A stretch of 64,000 nt of DNA, from NCBI RefSeq assembly GCF_042652925.1, contig NZ_JBHSHC010000093.1, positions 1 through 64,000 on the forward strand, written 5' to 3'. Shown here piece by piece: positions 58,221-64,000 of the stretch (positions are counted from its first letter, which is position 1; every line of letters begins with the position of its first letter). The DNA is from Effusibacillus consociatus (lineage in GTDB: Bacteria; Bacillota; Bacilli; Tumebacillales; Effusibacillaceae). Position numbers and translations under genes: made by a program. A model generated the notes under the pieces. That model was not told the DNA's origin. It was given only the letters and a program-made list of their open reading frames with translations, and did no database searches.

Positions 58221-58377
58221 GTTTACATAATGAGGGAAAACTTCCCGGTTTGATTGGTTTAGTGATTTATCATCAGGGTCGAGGTGAATTCAGCGGTTAC
58301 GTTATTGTCCAAACAAGGCATTACCGTCCTGTTGGAGCATTCCGCCGATTACGGCCTATTATCAGAATAGACAAGCA

Positions 58378-58386
58378 TGGTATAAT
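58378..58386 (+). promoter_or_regulatory. Extended -10 promoter of the 68-residue gene
   Basis: TGGTATAAT ends 23 bases before the start codon at 58410. No clear -35 box is seen. Confidence 0.5.
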
Positions 58387-58409
58387 TGGGGACAAAGGAG
58401 AGGACGAAA

Positions 58410-58616
58410 ATGACTGAAAAAGAAATTCTAAATGCGATTTTGTATCGCCTTGACGAAATGAGTGCGGATATTAAAGCCATCAAGGAAGAACAGATTTTCT
58501 TACGAAAAGAAATGAATGAGCGATTCGACAAGGTTGATGGTCATCTGGAACATCTTGCCCATAAATGGATCGAAACGGATCGGGAAGTTTTCAAACTAAA
58601 ATCCAAGCAAGCATAA
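58410..58616 (+). CDS. Small coiled-coil protein, 68 residues
   Basis: ATG 58410 follows AAGGAGAGG and an extended -10 promoter. The protein is highly charged and helical (MTEKEILNAILYRLDEMSAD, EEQIFLRKEMNERFDKVDGH), with heptad spacing suggesting a coiled coil. Similar short helical proteins with repeated MNERFDKV-like segments are common in Firmicutes as hypotheticals. No function can be assigned. Confidence 0.75.
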   Translation: MTEKEILNAILYRLDEMSADIKAIKEEQIFLRKEMNERFDKVDGHLEHLAHKWIETDREVFKLKSKQA

Positions 58617-58745
58617 CGGTAGCTTTCTATTTTCGCCTCTGACCATTCAAATCGTAAACTACCGTTCACTCCCCCTTTATTTTATCATCACGCCACCGCC
58701 CTTCGCGTTGGTTGAATTATTTTTTCGATTTTTAAAATACGTAGG

Positions 58746-59096
58746 TCAGGCTAGGCTTTCAAAACCCACCCGATCCCCCACCTGAATCCCATGCCTCCGA
58801 ATCGCGCCCACAGGGAGTTCCAGAGTCGAATGAGCGGAACGAACCGGAGGAACAAGAGACCAAGGGCGGAGATTTTCTACTATTTTTACTACACGGTTGT
58901 TTTTATCCAAGAACATCACATCAATGGGAAACCTCATGAAAAACATATGAATGGACTTGCACGGAACGAGCAGCAGGGCTTTGTTTTCGGGCAATTTCTT
59001 GCGGAACATTAATCCTGTGAACCGGCTGACAAATTTGTCAGCTTTTTCAATTTGGATAGGTATTTGGACCTGCTGATTCTCTTTTTCTATTACCAT
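58746..59096 (-). CDS. DUF192 family protein
   Basis: This 116-residue protein is recognisable as DUF192: FVSRFTGLMFRKKLPENKAL, PCKSIHMFFMRFPIDVMFLD (about 50-70), and a C-terminal ELPVGAIRRHGIQVGDRV. ATG 59096 is preferred because GAGGTG is then seven bases upstream; GTG 59108 lacks a site. Family members are often exported, but no signal peptide is visible here. Function unknown. It is divergent from the Flp pilin gene. Confidence 0.85.
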   Translation of the reverse strand: MVIEKENQQVQIPIQIEKADKFVSRFTGLMFRKKLPENKALLLVPCKSIHMFFMRFPIDVMFLDKNNRVVKIVENLRPWSLVPPVRSAHSTLELPVGAIRRHGIQVGDRVGFESLA

Positions 59097-59146
59097 GGTC
59101 GCATACACCTCAATTTTTAATTTGCAATAAACGGGCTAAAAGTCAC

Positions 59147-59176
59147 TTGAAGGTTATTTAAAGTGTAAACTATAAT
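59147..59176 (+). promoter_or_regulatory. Sigma-A promoter of the Flp pilin gene
   Basis: TTGAAG (59147-59152), 18 bases, TATAAT (59171-59176), 82 bases upstream of the pilin start. Confidence 0.65.
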
Positions 59177-59258
59177 CTCCATACAAACAACTAACAATGA
59201 AAAAATTCTGGAAATTTAAGGTTGTTTGGAAACTGAACCTTCAACAGGAGGTAGGACT

Positions 59259-59420
59259 ATGATTCAACAATTAAAGAATCTTGTGCGTGAAGAAAAAGGA
59301 CAAGCAATGACAGAATACGGACTGATTCTCGGTTTAATCGCAGTTGTGGTAATTGCTGCACTGACTCTGATGGGGGACAAGATTAAAACGAAGTTCGATG
59401 ACATTGTAAAAAGTCTGTAA
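59259..59420 (+). CDS. Flp/Fap-type pilin
   Basis: This 53-residue prepilin has a short basic leader (MIQQLKNLVREEKG) followed by the processing motif KGQAMTEYGLILGLIA. Cleavage is expected after Gly and the conserved Glu/Tyr pair sits close behind. A single hydrophobic helix and a charged end (KIKTKFDDIVKSL) follow. Flp pilins are assembled by Tad machinery. ATG 59259 follows GGAGGT. A hairpin with U-tract behind it may keep pilin expression above the downstream assembly genes. Confidence 0.93.
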   Translation: MIQQLKNLVREEKGQAMTEYGLILGLIAVVVIAALTLMGDKIKTKFDDIVKSL

Positions 59421-59489
59421 AATTACGGGTCGACAGTGCATTTTACCCCCGTATCGTGGGAAAGGTTCACAAGTTGTTGAACCGGAAGG

Positions 59490-59527
59490 AGCCCCGCTTT
59501 TCTATTCAGAGAAGTGGGGCTGTCTTT
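59490..59527 (+). terminator. Attenuator-like terminator behind the pilin gene
   Basis: AGCCCCGCTT (59490-59499) pairs with AAGTGGGGCT (59512-59521), with one G-U pair, followed by GTCTTT. Partial read-through would feed the tad genes. Confidence 0.7.
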
Positions 59528-59552
59528 ATCGAATTAAAGGAGCGAACACACA

Positions 59553-60059
59553 ATGATCGATTTCATTCTCGCGGCAGCACTCCTCATTTCTCTTGTTACC
59601 GATCTACGGAGCCGCATCATTCCAAATGTGATGACCTTCCCGGTCATTGTGTTTGCTATTCTCTATCATACGGTTCTCTCCGGATGGGATGGATTCCTTT
59701 TCAGCGGCAGTGGACTTTTGCTTGGCTTGGGTCTTTTGTTCATCCCTTTTCTGCTTGGCGGAATGGGGGCGGGTGACGTGAAGTTGATGGCTGCCATTGG
59801 GGCCCTGAAAGGTGCGGCTTTTGTGTTCAGTTCCTTTTTATATACTTGTTTGATTGGTGGACTGATTGCGTTGGTGATCTTGGCTGCAAGGAAGCAATTA
59901 GGCAAGTCTTTGCATCGGATCGCACACGCACTTGTCTTTGTTCGGGGAAGCGCTGCCTCTTTCGATGTATTGGACAACAACGAGATCCATCACGCATTTC
60001 CTTATGGGGTGGCGATCGTGCTGGGCACATTGTTTGCGTATTTGCGGGGTGGTTTTTGA
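59553..60059 (+). CDS. Prepilin peptidase, TadV/CpaA type (A24)
   Basis: This 168-residue membrane aspartic peptidase removes pilin leaders. The first catalytic Asp is in LISLVTDLRSRIIPNVMTFP (near residue 17) and the second in GGMGAGDVKLMAAIGALKG (near residue 75). There are about five membrane helices. It lacks the N-terminal methyltransferase domain of PilD, as usual for Tad peptidases. The start is ATG 59553 behind AAAGGAG. Its stop overlaps the next start by one base. Confidence 0.93.
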   Translation: MIDFILAAALLISLVTDLRSRIIPNVMTFPVIVFAILYHTVLSGWDGFLFSGSGLLLGLGLLFIPFLLGGMGAGDVKLMAAIGALKGAAFVFSSFLYTCLIGGLIALVILAARKQLGKSLHRIAHALVFVRGSAASFDVLDNNEIHHAFPYGVAIVLGTLFAYLRGGF

Positions 60060-60439
60060 TGAAATCCCAGAAAGGACAGTCAACGGTCGAAATGGCGTTG
60101 AGTCTGACCGTACTGGTGCTGCTGCTGTTTGGGATGATTGATTTCGGACGGATTTTCCACGCGTATTTGGCGCTGGATCATGCCGGAAGGGAAGCGGCCA
60201 GAACAGCCAGTATCGGTGGAGATGATGTACAGATCAAGGACGCTGCTATGCGGGGGGCTGCCGGTCTGGATACCACCAGGCTGGGCATCAATATCACACC
60301 GGATCAACTCAGTCGAAAACGGGGCACCTACGTTACGATATCGCTTACTTATTCAATCGACATTGTGACACCATTAATGGCACAGTTCATTCCCAATCCG
60401 TATTCATTGCAAAATCAAACCGTAATGCGGGTGGAATAA
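60059..60439 (+). CDS. TadE-like pseudopilin
   Basis: This 126-residue protein starts at ATG 60059. It has the prepilin-like segment KSQKGQSTVEMALSLTVLVL followed by LLFGMIDFGRIFHAYLALDH and REAARTASIGG, the standard TadE signature. A short beta-rich tail follows. TadE-type pseudopilins are processed by the peptidase encoded upstream and help Flp pilus assembly. The TGATG junctions indicate coupling with the neighbours. Confidence 0.92.
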   Translation: MKSQKGQSTVEMALSLTVLVLLLFGMIDFGRIFHAYLALDHAGREAARTASIGGDDVQIKDAAMRGAAGLDTTRLGINITPDQLSRKRGTYVTISLTYSIDIVTPLMAQFIPNPYSLQNQTVMRVE

Positions 60440-60442
60440 AAC

Positions 60443-61378
60443 ATGAAACGAATGTTAGGTTGCCTTGATCAACTCAAAAAAAATGAAAAAGGGGCCGTAA
60501 TCCTTCTGGTCGCAGCCGGAATGACCGTGTTTTTTGGCCTGACGGCACTCGTCATCGATGGAGGCAATTTGTATCTGGAAAGAGCCAGACTGCAAAAGGC
60601 GATGGACGCGGCCGTTCTTGCCGGAGCACAGGAGCTTCCGAACCGGTCGGACCTGGCGAAACAAGAAGCCCAACGGGCGGCGGCTGCAAACGGCGTGCCC
60701 GCTTCCGAATTGGCGATTGAATTTGACAACGCGAATACGATTATTCGGGCATCCTCCGTCCGTACCAAACAGCTCATTTTTGGTCGTGCGGTGGGAATTC
60801 CGGACCCGCCTGTGGGGGCGGCTGCAAAGGTTCAATTGCGTCCTTTGACGTCCGCAACAGGGGTGATCCCGCTCGGTGTGGATTCATCCAGGTCCTTATC
60901 CTTTGGAGATCCGGTCGTGATGAAAGCAGGTGAAGCCACTGTCGGGAATTTCGGGGCGCTTGTTTTAACCGGCCCCGGAGCCAGTAATTATCAAAAAGAT
61001 TTACAAAACGGATTTCAAAATGAATTATCGATTGGGAATATCCTGGATACACAGACAGGTAATCTGGTCGGGCCGACCAAAAAGGCGATGCAGGACCGGA
61101 TCGACAGATGTCCTTACCATGGCAGCGCCACTTATTATGATTATCCAAAAGATTGTCCGTTGGTTGTACTGATTCCCGTCTATAAGCCGGTTGTAATTGA
61201 CCAAAATCAAGTCAAACGGATTGAGGTGGTAGGATTCGCCTCCTTCTTTCTTGAAAAGGTAGGCTCCTCCAAAGACAGCGCCGAGGTGATCGGAAGATTC
61301 ATTCAGACCGCGTATTCCGGTGCCAATTCAACGTCACAGGCTAACTATGGGGCATACGGCTACAAACTGGTAGACTGA
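60443..61378 (+). CDS. TadG-like pilus assembly protein
   Basis: This 311-residue protein opens with the TadG-like N-terminus: KKNEKGAVILLVAAGMTVFF and LTALVIDGGNLYLERARLQK, then AMDAAVLAGAQELPNRS, as in Flp pilus TadE/TadG-like proteins. The large C-terminal part (about 120-311) is extracytoplasmic and not recognised. It lies three bases after the TadE-like gene in the tad operon. Confidence 0.88.
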   Translation: MKRMLGCLDQLKKNEKGAVILLVAAGMTVFFGLTALVIDGGNLYLERARLQKAMDAAVLAGAQELPNRSDLAKQEAQRAAAANGVPASELAIEFDNANTIIRASSVRTKQLIFGRAVGIPDPPVGAAAKVQLRPLTSATGVIPLGVDSSRSLSFGDPVVMKAGEATVGNFGALVLTGPGASNYQKDLQNGFQNELSIGNILDTQTGNLVGPTKKAMQDRIDRCPYHGSATYYDYPKDCPLVVLIPVYKPVVIDQNQVKRIEVVGFASFFLEKVGSSKDSAEVIGRFIQTAYSGANSTSQANYGAYGYKLVD

Positions 61379-61393
61379 GGTGAGCTGCAGTTT

Positions 61394-61987
61394 ATGAAAA
61401 CAAAAACGATCTGGATATGGGCATTTCTGTTTGGGATCTTGGCATCCGGAGCGCTGTACGCAACTCTTTCGAAAAAGAACACGCAGCTATCGTCCAATAC
61501 GGACACTCAATCGGATGCAGACAAGAAAGCGGCAGACAATTCAAAAAAGAATCCCGGCAATGGGCAGACAACCGGCTTAAAGGACGGAGGGTTGGCCAAT
61601 CTGTCTCTCGCCCAAGGAAAACGGGCGATGTCGATAGCGGTCAATGAAGTGCAGGGGGTATCCGGGTTCATCACGCCGGGAGCCTATGTGGACGTGGTTG
61701 TAATGGTGCCGCCGCCGCAGGGAGAGAACGCGTCTGCCCAAATCCTGCTTCAGAATGTAAAAGTATTGGCGGTGGGTCAATTGAACGCGACGCCTGAGAA
61801 CGGCTCAAAGGGTTCCCTTTATCGAACTGTAACTCTTGAAGTATTGCCGTCAGAAGGTTCGGCGTTGGCGTTTGCCGCGCAAAAGGGTGCGGTTTCCTTG
61901 ATGCTGCGGCCGCCAGGGGATACAGCCGGGACTCCTCCTTCCCATATCACACTTGAGCAGTTGAACAAAGGGGTGATCCCACGATGA
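61394..61987 (+). CDS. cpaB: Flp pilus assembly protein CpaB/RcpC
   Basis: This 197-residue protein has an N-terminal membrane anchor (IWIWAFLFGILASGALYA), a polar linker, and the CpaB region with LAQGKRAMSIAVNEVQGVSG, FITPGAYVDVVVMV and VLPSEGSALAFAAQKG. CpaB/RcpC is an envelope component of Tad systems. ATG 61394 follows GAGGTGAG; it overlaps the next gene by four bases. Confidence 0.92.
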   Translation: MKTKTIWIWAFLFGILASGALYATLSKKNTQLSSNTDTQSDADKKAADNSKKNPGNGQTTGLKDGGLANLSLAQGKRAMSIAVNEVQGVSGFITPGAYVDVVVMVPPPQGENASAQILLQNVKVLAVGQLNATPENGSKGSLYRTVTLEVLPSEGSALAFAAQKGAVSLMLRPPGDTAGTPPSHITLEQLNKGVIPR

Positions 61988-63186
61988 CCCTCCATTGGTT
62001 CGGTTTGGTTGATAATGTCAAATCTGTCACTACGGTTCACTCCGCGGTCAGCCGTACGGGCAATTCGGTACACTGGTATACGGAAGCAAATGAACTGCAA
62101 GACCAGCTTTCCTTTTCAGAAGGAGCCGTTGTTTTTCTGAAAACGTCCCTCGCGTACAATGCCTATGAGCTGTGTCGCGAACTTTCCGCTGCTTATCCCT
62201 ATATCTCAATTGTTCTTCTGGTTCCAGCAGAGGAACTCGATCTGAAAAAAGCGATGCATGCGGGTGCAATTGACGCGGTCGTATTGCCCTCCCAAGAGGC
62301 GGAAGTGATCCAAGCTGCCCGCGAAGCGGAAAGCGCTGTTCGATTAAAAATGGCGAGAATTCAGCCCGATACACCTGAAGCGCCTAAGGCAGACGGTCGG
62401 GTGGTCACAATTTGCGGCACAAAAGGCGGTGTCGGAAAAACGACGTTAACCGTCAATCTGGCAGTCGCTTTTTCCAAGTCGAACTTAAAAGTGGGTGTGC
62501 TCGATCTGGATCTTCAGTTTGGAGATATTACAATCCTGTTCGATTCTCAGCCGAAACGGACGATCTATGAGTGGGTGAAGGAAGAGTATGAACATTCCCG
62601 GGGAAATTTGGACCGGTATATGATCCGCCATTCTTCCGGTGTCGAAATCTTATCCGCACCGCTGCGACCTGAGTTTGCCGAAGTTGTAACAGGCGAGCAT
62701 GTCGGGATCATCATTGGTGAATTACGCCGCCGTTATGACTTGGTCTTGATCGACACCCCGCCATCGCTCGTTGAAACCGGGTTGGTTGCGTTGGATAATT
62801 CGGCCGACATTTTGTTGGTTGCTTCAGTTGACCTTCCAACATTAAAGAACAGCAAACTGTGCATTGAGACGCTTGAATCATTGGGAATGAAGGACAAAAT
62901 CAAACTTGTTCTAAATCGTGATACAAAAATTGATGGAATAACAGCCGGAACGGTTGAGAATGTACTGGGTATGCCGATCTACAGCCGAATTCCCAGCGAA
63001 GGGAAAGTGGTGGTAGCCTCTGTAAATAAAGGGATTCCGTTTGTTCTTTCGAATCCCCGATCGGCGGTAGCCAAGAGTGTATTCTCTTGCGCCGCGAAGC
63101 TGCAATCCCAACAAAGATCCACCAACAAAGCATCTGTCAAAAAAGTCCCGAAGAAATCGATGCTGGCACGGCTGCTAACCAGATAA
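61984..63186 (+). CDS. CpaE/TadZ-like ATPase of the Tad system
   Basis: This 400-residue protein has an N-terminal receiver-like domain (about 1-115; AVVFLKTSLAYNAYELCREL) without an obvious phospho-acceptor set. A MinD/ParA-type ATPase follows (about 138-390) with deviant Walker A TICGTKGGVGKTTLTVNLAV, VLDLDLQFGDITILFD and LVLIDTPPSLVETG. TadZ/CpaE proteins position pilus machinery at a cell pole. A basic C-terminal tail (about 378-400) ends the protein. It directly precedes cpaF. Confidence 0.92.
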   Translation: MTLHWFGLVDNVKSVTTVHSAVSRTGNSVHWYTEANELQDQLSFSEGAVVFLKTSLAYNAYELCRELSAAYPYISIVLLVPAEELDLKKAMHAGAIDAVVLPSQEAEVIQAAREAESAVRLKMARIQPDTPEAPKADGRVVTICGTKGGVGKTTLTVNLAVAFSKSNLKVGVLDLDLQFGDITILFDSQPKRTIYEWVKEEYEHSRGNLDRYMIRHSSGVEILSAPLRPEFAEVVTGEHVGIIIGELRRRYDLVLIDTPPSLVETGLVALDNSADILLVASVDLPTLKNSKLCIETLESLGMKDKIKLVLNRDTKIDGITAGTVENVLGMPIYSRIPSEGKVVVASVNKGIPFVLSNPRSAVAKSVFSCAAKLQSQQRSTNKASVKKVPKKSMLARLLTR

Positions 63187-63199
63187 GGAGGGGAGCTCT

Positions 63200-64000
63200 T
63201 TGTCACTGTTAAAACGGCTAAGCGAACAGGAGACAGGACCTGTCCCTAGTCCCCAGATGAAAGCGGGAGTACCAAGTAAAGCAGCTTCCGCCGCAAGCAA
63301 AGAACCGCTCAAGGAACCTGACAGTAAGATCCGTCTTCACAAATTCCTGGTGGAAGAATTAAAAAAGCACCCGAATCTTGAGGATGATGAACTGGAACAG
63401 CTGCTGCCCAAACTGGCCGAACCTTTTTTTGAAGAAGAAAGGGAAAGGCTTACGTTCGAGGGAAAGAACCAGCTTCTGACCACCGTTGTCAACGAACTGA
63501 CGGGCTATGGGCCGATTACCCCTTTTTTGGCGGACCCGGACGTATCGGAAGTGATGGTGAACGGGCCTTATCAAATCTACGTGGAGAAAAAAGGCCATCT
63601 CATCAGAACGGACGCTTTTTTTCGCGATGATGAACATGTGCTGCAGGTAATTGAGAAAATTGTTACCCCGCTCGGCCGACGGATCGATGAAAGTATGCCG
63701 ATGGTGGATGCCCGTTTGCCCGACGGGTCACGCGTGAACGCGATTATCCCGCCACTTGCGCTGAACGGCCCGACTGTCACCATACGAAAATTCTCCAAGA
63801 AACCCCTGCAAATCGATGACTTGGTGCGTTTTGGAACACTGAGCGAAGAAATGGGGAAATTTCTCGACGGTTGCGTTAAGGCTCGTCTTAACATCTTTAT
63901 CAGCGGAGGCACCGGTTCCGGGAAAACGACAACTTTGAACGTTTTGTCCTCGTTTATTCCGAACGATGAGCGGATCATTACGATTGAAGATGCGGCTGAA
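63200..64000 (+). CDS. cpaF: CpaF/TadA secretion ATPase, truncated by the window edge
   Basis: The frame starts at TTG 63200, six bases after AAGGAGGGG, and stays open for 267 codons to the end of the window. After a variable N-terminus it shows GYGPITPFLADPDVSEVMVN, PLGRRIDESMPMVDARLPDG and SRVNAIIPPLALNGPTVTIR. The Walker A loop is FISGGTGSGKTTTLNVLSS near residue 236, followed by ERIITIEDAAE. This is the motor ATPase that powers Flp pilus assembly. The C-terminal third lies outside the window. Confidence 0.95.
   Translation, partial: MSLLKRLSEQETGPVPSPQMKAGVPSKAASAASKEPLKEPDSKIRLHKFLVEELKKHPNLEDDELEQLLPKLAEPFFEEERERLTFEGKNQLLTTVVNELTGYGPITPFLADPDVSEVMVNGPYQIYVEKKGHLIRTDAFFRDDEHVLQVIEKIVTPLGRRIDESMPMVDARLPDGSRVNAIIPPLALNGPTVTIRKFSKKPLQIDDLVRFGTLSEEMGKFLDGCVKARLNIFISGGTGSGKTTTLNVLSSFIPNDERIITIEDAAE

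Noticed and set aside
1..64000. CRISPR array, tRNA or rRNA genes, transposase genes, replication origin
   Set aside because: I looked for regularly spaced repeats, tRNA T-arm patterns and transposase motifs and found none. The only long repeat is the 249-base gene-end duplication.

Overview
The window looks like a chromosomal segment of an endospore-forming member of the Bacillales with intermediate G+C. A relative of Alicyclobacillaceae such as Effusibacillus or Tumebacillus is my inference, not something I could test. The evidence is the gene order hemA-hemX-hemC-hemD-hemB-hemL / spoVID / valS / folC and the order spoIIB / maf / radC / mreBCD / minCD / spoIVFA-spoIVFB, which follow the Bacillus arrangement, plus Gram-positive style ribosome binding sites, a valine T-box and a c-di-AMP riboswitch.

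Layout. (1) 1-3.5 kb is an accessory, AT-rich start. It holds three unrecognised exported proteins, a decayed winged-helix fragment, and a 249-base direct repeat of the 3' end of an orphan ABC substrate-binding lipoprotein gene. (2) 3.6-11.4 kb is the heme/siroheme operon from glutamyl-tRNA to uroporphyrinogen III, including the precorrin-2 dehydrogenase and methyltransferase branch. (3) 11.4-18.6 kb has an EIIA-EI phosphotransferase fusion, a SpoVID-like spore morphogenetic protein behind a sigma-E-like promoter, an ABC exporter pair and a broken PQQ-type sugar dehydrogenase. (4) 18.6-25.3 kb has a probable type I toxin/antisense RNA pair, then T-box-valS, folC, murC and a remnant of a LigD-type polymerase gene. 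(5) 25.4-43.2 kb is the cell wall, shape and sporulation region: YabE-like protein, SpoIIB-like SPOR protein, aspartase, Maf, RadC, MreBCD, PBP2, MinCD, an XRE-TPR regulator, RodA and SpoIVFA/FB.

(6) 43.2-46.2 kb carries a Crp/Fnr regulator, an alpha/beta hydrolase, and an NlpC/P60 hydrolase under a c-di-AMP riboswitch. (7) 46.3-53.8 kb is an apparent 5-oxoproline utilisation cluster: accB-accC-iclR-pxpB-pxpC-pxpA-NRAMP-like-DUF1445, with a palindromic operator candidate directly behind the first promoter. (8) 53.9-59.1 kb is accessory: a frameshifted DUF3231 gene, a frameshifted CBO0543-type gene, a Na/Pi transporter, an rRNA methyltransferase and small proteins. (9) 59.1-64 kb is a Tad/Flp pilus locus that runs off the right edge inside the ATPase gene cpaF.

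Several genes shorter than 60 codons are supported by strong ribosome binding sites: a 28-aa holin-like toxin, and proteins of 53, 44, 37 and 35 aa. At least five loci are disrupted by frameshift or deletion, and all lie in accessory stretches, while the housekeeping genes are intact. I saw no tRNA, rRNA, CRISPR array or complete insertion sequence. Everything here comes from reading the sequence; family names are from recognition, not database search.
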